Shown piece after piece: positions 1 to 5,501 of a DNA stretch of 7,339 nt. The stretch is from NCBI GenBank assembly GCA_012511005.1, contig JAAZGX010000081.1, forward strand, positions 1 to 7,339. The letters are read 5' to 3'. Below the pieces are notes generated by a model. That model saw only the letters and a program-made list of their open reading frames with translations, was not told the origin of the DNA and did not search any database. Source of the DNA: Clostridiales bacterium. Lineage in GTDB: Bacteria > Bacillota > Clostridia > Oscillospirales > Acutalibacteraceae. The first letter of the stretch is position 1, and each line of letters opens with the position of its first letter. A program made the translations under genes and the position numbers.

Positions 1-56
1 CTGTCGAGGTACCCCAAGAAGCGTTTATGTCCATACTAAAACTTGATGATAACTAA
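1..56 (+). CDS. Possible C-terminal tail of an unidentified rightward gene (partial)
   Basis: A rightward frame beginning at base 3 is open to a TAA at 54-56 and would end in VEVPQEAFMSILKLDDN. The stop overlaps the base of the terminator hairpin that follows, whose T-run lies on the rightward side, so a rightward gene ending here makes sense. The other two rightward frames also stay open for about 36 to 45 bases before stopping, so the frame choice rests only on distance to the terminator. I do not recognise the peptide and give no function. The body of the gene lies outside the window. Confidence 0.3.
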   Translation, partial: VEVPQEAFMSILKLDDN

Positions 57-94
57 AGTTTAGACTGCACGGTCTGTGCAGTCTAACTTTTTTT
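55..94 (+). terminator. Rho-independent terminator at the convergent sigE / left-edge gene end
   Basis: A perfect 9-bp stem (AGACTGCAC at 62-70 with GTGCAGTCT at 76-84) encloses the 5-base loop GGTCT. It is extended by TT/AA and, after one bulged T, by AAAG/CTTT. Seven T follow at 88-94, which makes a classical terminator for rightward transcription. Read leftward, as for the sigE transcript, the hairpin is followed only by a weak TAAACTTT tract. It may therefore act in both directions but should be stronger rightward. It starts 7 bases beyond the sigE stop. Confidence 0.8.
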
Positions 95-100
95 GTATTT

Positions 101-820
101 CTATCTCTGCGCTTTTTCTATGTCTTTTTTAAGCTGTACGATTATCCTTTTTTCAAGTCGTGATATGTAGCTTTGCGATATACCAAGTATATCGGCTACT
201 TCCTTTTGCGTATGCTCTGTACCCGTTCCTATACCAAAGCGCATATTCATAATAAGCCTTTCTCGTTCGTTTAGCTTTCCTATACTCATTAATAGAATTC
301 GTTTTTCGTCTTCATCTTCAATATTTAAGTTAATCTCATCTCCGTTACTGCCAAGAATATCTGATAATAGCGGCTCATTTCCGTCCCAATCTACATTTAA
401 CGGCTCATCTATGGAAATCTCTCGTTTTGGTTGATTTGTTTTTATAAGATACATTAAAATTTCATTTTCTATGCAGCGAGAGGCATATGTTGCAAGCTTT
501 ATGTTCCTTTCCGGTGAAAAAGTGTTTACTGATTTAATAAGACCTATTGTACCTATTGATATTAAGTCTTCTATACCGACACCGGAATTTTCAAATTTCT
601 TTGCAATATATACAACGAGGCGCAAATTATGTACTATGAGCTTTTCTCTTATTGTACCGTCGCCGTTTTTACGGCGCTCCATCGCCTCTTTCTCCTGCTC
701 TCTGTTAAGCGGCGGCGGCAAGCTGCCTTGTGAGTTTACATAATAAATATTATCTAAATTAAGCTTCATTCTAAGCTTTAGATAGATATTCTTTATAAAA
801 TCTTTAACTTTTTGTACCAT
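101..820 (-). CDS. sigE: RNA polymerase sporulation sigma factor sigma-E, precursor form
   Basis: This is the mother-cell sigma factor made as inactive pro-sigma-E and activated by removal of about 25 N-terminal residues by SpoIIGA. The 239-residue product equals the Bacillus subtilis length. Visible features are an amphipathic basic pro-sequence (about 1-24) leading into IYYVNS and the LPPPL segment (34-38), then region 2 with NLRLVVYIAKKFENSG, EDLISIGTIGLI and ATYASRCIENEILMYL (65-125). DEPLNVDWDGNE (138-149) follows, and region 4 ends in the helix-turn-helix GISQSYISRLEKRI (213-226). The same frame is open to 904, but the ATG at 820 is chosen because it reproduces the family length and has AAAGGA at 829-834, 8 bases upstream. 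The extra 28 residues would be read inside spoIIGA. It is transcribed with spoIIGA, 13 bases apart. The usual next gene, sigG, does not follow; a terminator does. Confidence 0.96.
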   Translation of the reverse strand: MVQKVKDFIKNIYLKLRMKLNLDNIYYVNSQGSLPPPLNREQEKEAMERRKNGDGTIREKLIVHNLRLVVYIAKKFENSGVGIEDLISIGTIGLIKSVNTFSPERNIKLATYASRCIENEILMYLIKTNQPKREISIDEPLNVDWDGNEPLLSDILGSNGDEINLNIEDEDEKRILLMSIGKLNERERLIMNMRFGIGTGTEHTQKEVADILGISQSYISRLEKRIIVQLKKDIEKAQR

Positions 821-833
821 GTCCTTATTCCTT

Positions 834-1706
834 TCAGCACTCGAAAAGCATTTTGTTTGCGATAGCTCTGTATTCCCCTGACGAAAGCTCATCAGTAATA
901 ACACCTACATATACACCGTGTGAAACATACTCCTTGCCGCCATAAATAAAAGTGACGCTGTCTACCTTAAAAGAGGGTAAAAGCCCGTTGTTTCCTAATG
1001 CTTTATACGGAATGAGGCGCGCGGAGGTTTTAAGCGTTTCGGGCACATTTGCATTTAGGTAATCACCCTTAAAATACGGCAGTTCATATGGCAGGAGAAG
1101 TCCCGCAATGCTTTTTAGCTCTGCTACTATTACAGGGCGGCCTGAAAAACTGTCCTTCAGGGAACTTCCGCTGTCAAGCAGCGCCTCTGTTTTTATGGCT
1201 TTTCCTCTATATGAAACCTCTATTTCAAATTTATCTGTACTTTTTGTCCGTTTTTTCGTCAAATACTCTCCTAAACAAAGTGCGCCATAACAAAACACAA
1301 ACATCAATATGAGCAGTAACGCGCTAAAATCAAAATAAACCGTACCGTTTATGTAAAACAGGCCGCTTTGCCCTATGAAAAACTTTACAAATAACATAAT
1401 GCCCGCAAAAATACAGTTGACGGCAATAAATGCTCCTAAGCTTTTTAATAATGACTTTAGAGTTTGCGGAAAAAATGTAAAGTAAACGATAGCCATTACG
1501 GTAATAATTTTAATTGCTATTAATAAGAAAATGTTTTCCCACGGTAAAAATATCAAAAGTGACGACAGTGTGGAAATAAGCGTACCGAAAATAAGCCCTT
1601 TTCTTTTTATATGTATCCCGCAAAGCCTTGAGGCGGATAAAAGCAGTATAACAGAGATTAACAAGTTGACTGCAAGCAGCTTGTCAACATAAATTACGGT
1701 AGTCAA
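834..1706 (-). CDS. spoIIGA: Sigma-E processing membrane aspartic protease SpoIIGA
   Basis: SpoIIGA sits in the sporulation septum and cleaves pro-sigma-E after the SpoIIR signal arrives from the forespore. The 290-residue product is slightly shorter than the roughly 309 of B. subtilis. The N-terminal half is hydrophobic, with about five membrane segments (near 8-26, 37-54, 57-79, 92-112 and 125-148). The C-terminal half carries the aspartic protease signature ALLDSGSSL, with the catalytic Asp expected at 178 in Asp-Ser-Gly, followed by SGRPVIV (188-194) and the family block ARLIPYKALGNNGLL (229-243). The start is TTG at 1704-1706, supported by AGGGTGG 4 bases upstream. It lies directly upstream of its substrate gene sigE and begins a two-gene leftward operon. 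Control is probably Spo0A-linked (see the promoter entry). Confidence 0.95.
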   Translation of the reverse strand: MTTVIYVDKLLAVNLLISVILLLSASRLCGIHIKRKGLIFGTLISTLSSLLIFLPWENIFLLIAIKIITVMAIVYFTFFPQTLKSLLKSLGAFIAVNCIFAGIMLFVKFFIGQSGLFYINGTVYFDFSALLLILMFVFCYGALCLGEYLTKKRTKSTDKFEIEVSYRGKAIKTEALLDSGSSLKDSFSGRPVIVAELKSIAGLLLPYELPYFKGDYLNANVPETLKTSARLIPYKALGNNGLLPSFKVDSVTFIYGGKEYVSHGVYVGVITDELSSGEYRAIANKMLFEC

Positions 1707-1722
1707 TTTACCACCCTTTCAC

Positions 1723-1765
1723 ATTATATCTGTACTCTTATAATTTTTTTGTCGCATTCCGTCAT
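1723..1765 (-). promoter_or_regulatory. Candidate spoIIG promoter region
   Basis: Leftward, the sequence has a perfect TATAAT at 1723-1728. No good -35 lies at 17 bp, but GCGACA (1750-1755, 4 of 6 to TTGACA) lies at a 21-bp spacing. This resembles the known B. subtilis spoIIG promoter, where Spo0A stimulates sigma-A polymerase at an over-long spacing. RNA starting from this -10 would begin close to 1716 and leave a leader of only about 10 bases. An alternative pair with normal 17-bp spacing is ATGACG (1760-1765) and TATAAG (1737-1742), giving a leader of about 24 bases. I cannot choose between them from sequence alone. Confidence 0.5.
1748..1756 (+). promoter_or_regulatory. Spo0A box-like site upstream of spoIIGA
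   Basis: TTTGTCGCA matches the Spo0A box TTTGTCGAA at 8 of 9 positions. It lies on the strand opposite to spoIIGA and covers the -35-like element of the candidate 21-bp-spaced promoter. In known spoIIG promoters a Spo0A box overlaps the -35 region, and the complement of a box itself resembles TTGACA. GTC recurs 10 bases further on (1761-1763), as tandem boxes would place it, but the second box is poorly conserved. Binding is inferred. Confidence 0.5.
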
Positions 1766-1779
1766 GAGAATAAAAACAT

Positions 1780-1808
1780 TTGACATAAGAAAGGATTTGA
1801 TTTACAAT
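1780..1808 (+). promoter_or_regulatory. Near-consensus sigma-A promoter for the nagA-like/SGNH operon
   Basis: TTGACA (1780-1785, perfect) and TACAAT (1803-1808, 5 of 6) are separated by exactly 17 bp. Transcription would start near 1815, giving a leader of about 29 bases that carries the AGGAG ribosome binding site at 1832-1836, 7 bases before the ATG at 1844. The -35 overlaps a leftward TGTCAAA (1779-1785), one mismatch from the Spo0A core TGTCGAA, so repression by Spo0A is conceivable. No other convincing operator is seen. Confidence 0.8.
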
Positions 1809-1843
1809 TATATCAATATATATTAGCTGATAGGAGCATAATT

Positions 1844-3016
1844 ATGACTGTTTTTAAAAATGCTAAAATAGTTTATCCCGATAGAATTCGTGACGGGATT
1901 GTTGTTACTGATAACGGTAAAATAACGGGTATTCATAAGCGTTTTGACGCTATTGACGGCGCATATGTAGTCGACTGTAAAGGCAACTACCTTTCCCCCG
2001 GTTTTGTTGATATTCATGTTCACGGCGGCGGCGGTAAAAGTGCTATGAGCGAAGACTATCTTGATGTTATTTCAATGTGTGAAGCGCACCTAAGATATGG
2101 CACCACTTCTATTCTGCCGACTACCTTGGCGGCTCCTTTTGAGGATATTAAAAGGGCTGTGCTAACTATTAAAAAGGCAAGCGAAGCTTCAAAAAAATCG
2201 AATATTCTTGGTGTTCATCTTGAGGGACCATATCTTGCTAAGGAGTTTAAGGGCGCGCAAAGCGAGGAGGATATACTGTCCCCTTTGACAACAAATCCCA
2301 AGGAGCTTTTAGAGCTTTGGGACGGCATTCGCATAGTCGGCGCCGCCCCTGAAATAGAGGGCGGGCTTTCACTCGGCGAAAAGATTGTAAAGCATGGCGC
2401 AGTCGCGTCAATAGCGCATTCGGGCGCGTCTTATGAAATTGTGGAGGAGGCTGTAAAACACGGTTACAGCGATGTTACACACATATACTCCGCTTGCTCT
2501 ATGTGCTTTAAGGTAAACCTTTTCAGAGTCGGCGGCGTTGTTGAGGCGGGACTTTCAATAGATGCCCTTACAACTCAGGCAATAGCTGATTTAAGGCACT
2601 TGCCCGCGGGACTGCTTAAACTCATTTACAAATGCAAGGGCGCCGATAAAATGATACTTATTACAGACGCGCTTGAATTTGCCGCTACTGATATGGAGGA
2701 GGGCGCTGTATTCTTGCAGAAAAACGGCGTCAGCGTTGTTTTTGAGGACGGCGTTATGAAGCTTGCTGACCGTTCTTCGCTTGCAGGCTCTGTCGCAACC
2801 TCTTCGTCACTTGTGCGTAATGTCTATAAAAGTGCTGATGTTCCGCTTTATGATGCTGTTCGCGCCGCCTCCCTCACCCCTGCCGCCCGCATTGGATTTG
2901 GGGATAGAAAAGGAAAAATCCAAATCGGCTATGACGCTGACTTGGTCGTTTTTGACGAAGATATTAATATAAAGGCTGTAATGACAAACGGCGAATTTCG
3001 GAGGAACGATTTATGA
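1844..3016 (+). CDS. NagA-like amidohydrolase (N-acetylglucosamine-6-phosphate deacetylase family, divergent)
   Basis: The family removes acetate from N-acetylglucosamine-6-phosphate in the cytosol, feeding amino-sugar catabolism and cell-wall recycling. The 390-residue length is normal. Family marks are SPGFVDIHVHGGGG (metal ligands His58 and His60), HLEGPYLAKEFKGAQ (Glu127), IAHSGAS (His192), VTHIYSAC (His213), LITDAL (catalytic Asp275) and LAGS (314-317), followed by a C-terminal GYDADLVVFDE typical of amidohydrolases. The substrate loop departs from classical NagA. Asn-Ala-Met after the second His is Ser-Ala-Cys, Arg-Glu-Pro-Gly is Arg-Val-Gly-Gly (228-231), and the stretch between is about 4 residues longer. 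The true substrate may thus be another N-acetyl sugar phosphate. It is the first gene of a two-gene operon with the SGNH hydrolase. No nagB or sugar transporter is in view. Confidence 0.85.
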   Translation: MTVFKNAKIVYPDRIRDGIVVTDNGKITGIHKRFDAIDGAYVVDCKGNYLSPGFVDIHVHGGGGKSAMSEDYLDVISMCEAHLRYGTTSILPTTLAAPFEDIKRAVLTIKKASEASKKSNILGVHLEGPYLAKEFKGAQSEEDILSPLTTNPKELLELWDGIRIVGAAPEIEGGLSLGEKIVKHGAVASIAHSGASYEIVEEAVKHGYSDVTHIYSACSMCFKVNLFRVGGVVEAGLSIDALTTQAIADLRHLPAGLLKLIYKCKGADKMILITDALEFAATDMEEGAVFLQKNGVSVVFEDGVMKLADRSSLAGSVATSSSLVRNVYKSADVPLYDAVRAASLTPAARIGFGDRKGKIQIGYDADLVVFDEDINIKAVMTNGEFRRNDL

Positions 3017-3654
3017 AAAGAGTGTGGGAAGACGGAGATGTAGTTCTTTTTCAAGGCGATAGTATTACAGACTGCGGCAGAAGCCGAGAAAACCCCTCGG
3101 ATTTAGGTTTTGGATATGCAAAATCTATTCAAACTATTTATAATCATCTTTTCTTAGATAATGAGGTTGTATTTATAAACAGAGGCGTTTCGGGCAATAG
3201 AGTACGCGACCTTCTTTTAAGATACGAGCAGGACTTTTTAGCTGTAAAACCGGACTTTATATCAATCCTTATCGGAATTAATGACACTTGGAGAAGATAC
3301 AGCGAAAATGATACGACTTCAACAGAAAGATTTACAAACGAATACGAAACTCTTTTATCGCAAATAAAAAGGGATATGCCCGATACGGGAATTATGCTGA
3401 TGTCACCTTTTTTAATTCACTCACAGCCCGATAAAATTGTGTGGCATGAGGACCTTGACCCGAAAATTATAGCAGTATATGAGCTTGCAAAAAAATACGC
3501 GGATTTTGTGCTGCCGCTTGAATGTATTTTTGACGATGTTGTGCTAAACGGTCACTTTAGCCCATCCGAAATATCGGGTGACGGCGTACATCCGGAACTG
3601 CTCGGTCACTCCATAATAGCGGTTGAATACTTAAAGGCGCTTGAAATAATCTGA
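3013..3654 (+). CDS. Cytoplasmic SGNH/GDSL-family hydrolase (probable carbohydrate esterase or deacetylase)
   Basis: SGNH hydrolases are Ser-His esterases; this subtype often removes O-acetyl groups from sugars or acts as a lysophospholipase-like esterase. All blocks are present in 213 residues: LFQGDSITDCGR (block I, nucleophile Ser17), NRGVSGNR (block II, Gly58 or Gly61), ILIGINDTW (block III, Gly88-Asn90-Asp91) and GDGVHPELLGH (block V, Asp190 and His193). There is no signal peptide or membrane segment, so it should act in the cytosol. The ATG overlaps the nagA-like stop as ATGA, with GGAGGA at 3000-3005 upstream, so the two should be co-translated. Pairing with an N-deacetylase suggests work on the same acetylated sugar. 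The 3' end overlaps the convergent dipeptidase gene by 24 bases. The exact substrate cannot be read from sequence. Confidence 0.9.
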   Translation: MKRVWEDGDVVLFQGDSITDCGRSRENPSDLGFGYAKSIQTIYNHLFLDNEVVFINRGVSGNRVRDLLLRYEQDFLAVKPDFISILIGINDTWRRYSENDTTSTERFTNEYETLLSQIKRDMPDTGIMLMSPFLIHSQPDKIVWHEDLDPKIIAVYELAKKYADFVLPLECIFDDVVLNGHFSPSEISGDGVHPELLGHSIIAVEYLKALEII

Positions 3655-4524
3655 CGCGTTTTTATAAAAAAGCTTATCTAAAAATTCATCACTTAATCCC
3701 TTGCTTTGCAAAAAACTGTGTAAAGCGGGGATTTTTTCTATGGAGTTTAGAGCTATATCTATTTCACAGCCGTCAAAATCACTGCCAAAAGCGACTGTGT
3801 TTTCGCCGCCGATATCACAAAACTCATACACGCGGCGATAAACCGCATCAAAACAGTTTTCATTTTCACGCTGTAAGAATTTATTATAAAAGTTAATTCC
3901 AATAAGCCCTTCTCTTTCAATGATAATTTGTGCTTGCTCTTTCGTAAGATTTCTAAGTCTTCCCTTTTTGACTTTACTGTCATCAAGGTTTGAGTGGCTT
4001 GCTATAAACGGCTTTTTTGAAAACTTTTCAACATCAAAAAAGCTTTGTTTATTAAGATGAGATACATCTACCGTAATCTTTAGCCGGTTCATTTCTTTTA
4101 TTACAGTTTTCCCAAAGTCCGTTAGTCCGCCTTCGGTTTTACCGCAACCGGAAGCAATCTCATTTTCCCCGTTCCATGTAAGCGTTATAAGCTTTACCCC
4201 TCTCTCGTTAAGTCTGTACAGCTCCTCTATATTGCCTCCTAATGCCGCTCCCCCTTCAATTGCAAGAATGGGTGTAATATTATGTTTTTTTATATAGTCT
4301 TTGTTTATTTTTAGTTGTGCGTCATAATAGTTTGCACATTCTCTAAAATAATCCGCCGCAAAATTTTTTCTAAGGTCATCATTTATCCAAATAGCGAAAA
4401 CCTGAGTATAAAAATCAAAACACCCCGCCCTTTTTAAGGAAAGGTGTAAATCATTAGAAAAGAGTGCTTTATTCCATATAAAGCACTCCCCTATTGTGTC
4501 ACAATGCAAGTCATAATATCTCAT
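3631..4524 (-). CDS. M19-family (membrane dipeptidase / renal dipeptidase-like) metallopeptidase
   Basis: M19 enzymes are binuclear zinc dipeptidases that hydrolyse L- and often L-D dipeptides. Expected zinc ligands are visible: YDLHCDT (His8 and Asp10 counting from the TTG at 4527; subtract one from the ATG), AIEGGAAL (Glu91), VDVSHLN (His157) and IASHSN (His178), with AFGSDFDG (Asp250) near the end. The 297-residue length is near that of short bacterial members, and no signal peptide is seen. The start is placed at ATG 4522-4524, whose A is shared with the yraN stop (TGATG); a TTG directly before it could also serve. AAGGGT at 4533-4538 is the ribosome binding site. It is the last gene of the lepB-ylqF-rnhB-yraN cluster. 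It could degrade peptidoglycan-derived or dietary dipeptides; the substrate is unknown. Confidence 0.9.
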   Translation of the reverse strand: MRYYDLHCDTIGECFIWNKALFSNDLHLSLKRAGCFDFYTQVFAIWINDDLRKNFAADYFRECANYYDAQLKINKDYIKKHNITPILAIEGGAALGGNIEELYRLNERGVKLITLTWNGENEIASGCGKTEGGLTDFGKTVIKEMNRLKITVDVSHLNKQSFFDVEKFSKKPFIASHSNLDDSKVKKGRLRNLTKEQAQIIIEREGLIGINFYNKFLQRENENCFDAVYRRVYEFCDIGGENTVAFGSDFDGCEIDIALNSIEKIPALHSFLQSKGLSDEFLDKLFYKNASDYFKRL

Positions 4525-4874
4525 CAAAACGCACCCTTAATATGGTTTATTTTATATAAGTCATTGCCATTTAAAAGCACTTCTATAATATCAAATCTCG
4601 GTAAAAGCTTTGAGTTTTTATAAGCCATATAAACCTCGGCGCTGCCTATTATTTTTCTTTCTTTACATTCATCCACAGCGTCTTTTGGCATTAGATAGCC
4701 GCCTCGTCTTCGTGTTTTTACCTCTATAAAGCAAATATATTTACCTTTGCTTGCTATTATGTCTATTTCGCCTATCCTTGTACGGTAGTTTGCCGCTTTT
4801 ATATGGTATCCGTTGTCCCTTAAATACCTTGCCGCCATTTGTTCGCCCATAGCGCCCAAAAGCCGTGCCGTCAT
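4524..4874 (-). CDS. yraN: YraN / UPF0102 family nuclease-fold protein
   Basis: A 116-residue protein of the UPF0102 family, which has a restriction-endonuclease-like fold; its cellular role is not settled. The family pattern is complete: LGAMGEQMAARYL (6-18), NYRTRIGEIDIIA (29-41), FIEVKTRR (49-56) and LPRFDIIEV (91-99). Gly-Glu-Ile-Asp and Glu-Val-Lys correspond to the possible metal-binding nuclease core (Glu36, Asp38, Glu51, Lys53). The ATG at 4872-4874 overlaps the rnhB stop as ATGA and has a strong AAAGGAGA at 4881-4888, 6 bases away. Being next to rnhB is the conserved arrangement in Firmicutes and Proteobacteria and fits a nucleic-acid role, which is inference. Confidence 0.93.
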   Translation of the reverse strand: MTARLLGAMGEQMAARYLRDNGYHIKAANYRTRIGEIDIIASKGKYICFIEVKTRRRGGYLMPKDAVDECKERKIIGSAEVYMAYKNSKLLPRFDIIEVLLNGNDLYKINHIKGAF

Positions 4875-5431
4875 TTGTTTTCTCCTTTACAGATTTTTTT
4901 CAAAAATGTTCTTCTGTGTACGGGTGAAATCCCGTATTCCTCTATCATTTCATAGTGAAGCTTTGTTCCGTAACCTTTATGCTTTTCAAATTGATACTTT
5001 GGATAGTCATATGATAATTCGAGCATATATTTATCACGGCTGACTTTGCAAAGTATTGAAGCGGCGGCTATTGACATACATTTTGCGTCACCCTTTATAA
5101 TGCATTGTTGTGCTATTTGCATTTTCGGCAATCCGTTGCCGTCAATATACGCAAAATCCGCCTTAACAGATAGCCCTAAAATCGCTCTTTTCATAGCAAG
5201 AAATGTTGCGTTTAATATGTTTATTTCATCTATTTCTTCTTCTGATGCCTGTGCCACACAAAACGAGACGGCATCTCTTATTATATCATCATAAACTTGT
5301 TCCCGTTTCTTTTCGGACAGTTTTTTAGAGTCGTTTAATACATCGTGCGTATAATCACGCGGAAGTATTACGGCGGCGGCAAAAACGGGACCTGCAAGCG
5401 GACCTCTGCCCGCTTCATCTACTCCGCACAC
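4871..5431 (-). CDS. rnhB: Ribonuclease HII
   Basis: RNase HII cuts RNA in RNA-DNA hybrids and starts removal of single ribonucleotides from DNA. Counting from the first conventional start (GTG at 5429-5431), the product has 186 residues with CGVDEAGRGPLAGPV (Asp5, Glu6), NDSKKLSEKKRE (33-44), AYIDGNGLP (Asp97) and SIAAASILCKVSRD (Asp133), the four acidic residues expected. HKGYGTKLHYEMI and GISPVHRRTF complete the family pattern. This GTG falls directly before the DEAGRG strand, so the protein would lack the start of its first beta strand. The frame continues upstream without a stop to 5491 and encodes a family-like N-terminus (next entry). The natural protein is therefore probably about 205 residues. 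The stop overlaps yraN by ATGA. Confidence 0.93.
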   Translation of the reverse strand: MCGVDEAGRGPLAGPVFAAAVILPRDYTHDVLNDSKKLSEKKREQVYDDIIRDAVSFCVAQASEEEIDEINILNATFLAMKRAILGLSVKADFAYIDGNGLPKMQIAQQCIIKGDAKCMSIAAASILCKVSRDKYMLELSYDYPKYQFEKHKGYGTKLHYEMIEEYGISPVHRRTFLKKICKGENK

Positions 5432-5501
5432 GCTTTTATAGCCTTTGCTATACGCATCATTCTCATATGTAAAATCTAAAACCGTAATAATTCACCCCTT
5501 T
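5432..5501 (-). promoter_or_regulatory. rnhB: Ribosome binding site and likely ATT start with N-terminal extension of rnhB
   Basis: Upstream of the GTG at 5431 the rnhB frame reads TVLDFTYENDAYSKGYKS, which matches the usual RNase HII lead-in (Tyr-Glu ... Gly-Tyr-Lys before CGVDEAGRG). There is no ATG, GTG or TTG in this stretch before the TGA at 5492-5494. A strong Shine-Dalgarno, AAAGGGGTGA at 5492-5501, lies just ahead of two ATT codons. ATT at 5486-5488 has 6 bases between GGGG and the codon; ACG at 5483-5485 is a weaker option. An ATT start would place rnhB 11 bases after the ylqF stop, consistent with the tight packing of the other genes, against 68 bases for the GTG. The GTG does have a weak AAAGG about 10 bases upstream. 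Confidence 0.6.

Larger units (their letters stand above)
1707..1843. other. Divergent intergenic region between spoIIGA and the nagA-like gene
   Basis: This is the only non-coding stretch of more than 100 bases in the window. It contains all the promoter elements listed separately for both directions, packed so that Spo0A-box-like sequences lie between and on the two promoters. No riboswitch-like fold or small RNA was recognised. Confidence 0.85.

Noticed and set aside
471..743. Rightward 90-codon open frame antisense to sigE
   Set aside because: It lies wholly inside a strongly conserved sigE, and its translation has no recognisable family pattern.
821..904. Upstream extension of the sigE frame to 904, adding 28 residues
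   Set aside because: It lies inside spoIIGA; the ATG at 820 gives the exact family length and has a good ribosome binding site.
1088..1312. Two rightward open frames antisense to spoIIGA
   Set aside because: They are mirror frames of a conserved membrane protein gene, with no protein-like motifs.
1811..1832. TATCA ... TGATA inverted repeat in the nagA leader as an operator
   Set aside because: Arms of only 5 bp with a 12-bp AT-rich gap are expected by chance in such sequence.
1823..2023. Leftward 66-codon open frame opposite the nagA-like start
   Set aside because: It opposes conserved NagA coding sequence and shows no family pattern; considered chance.
3659..3670. TTTTTATAAAAA palindrome after the SGNH stop as a terminator
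   Set aside because: The stem is purely A/T, very short, and not followed by a T-run.
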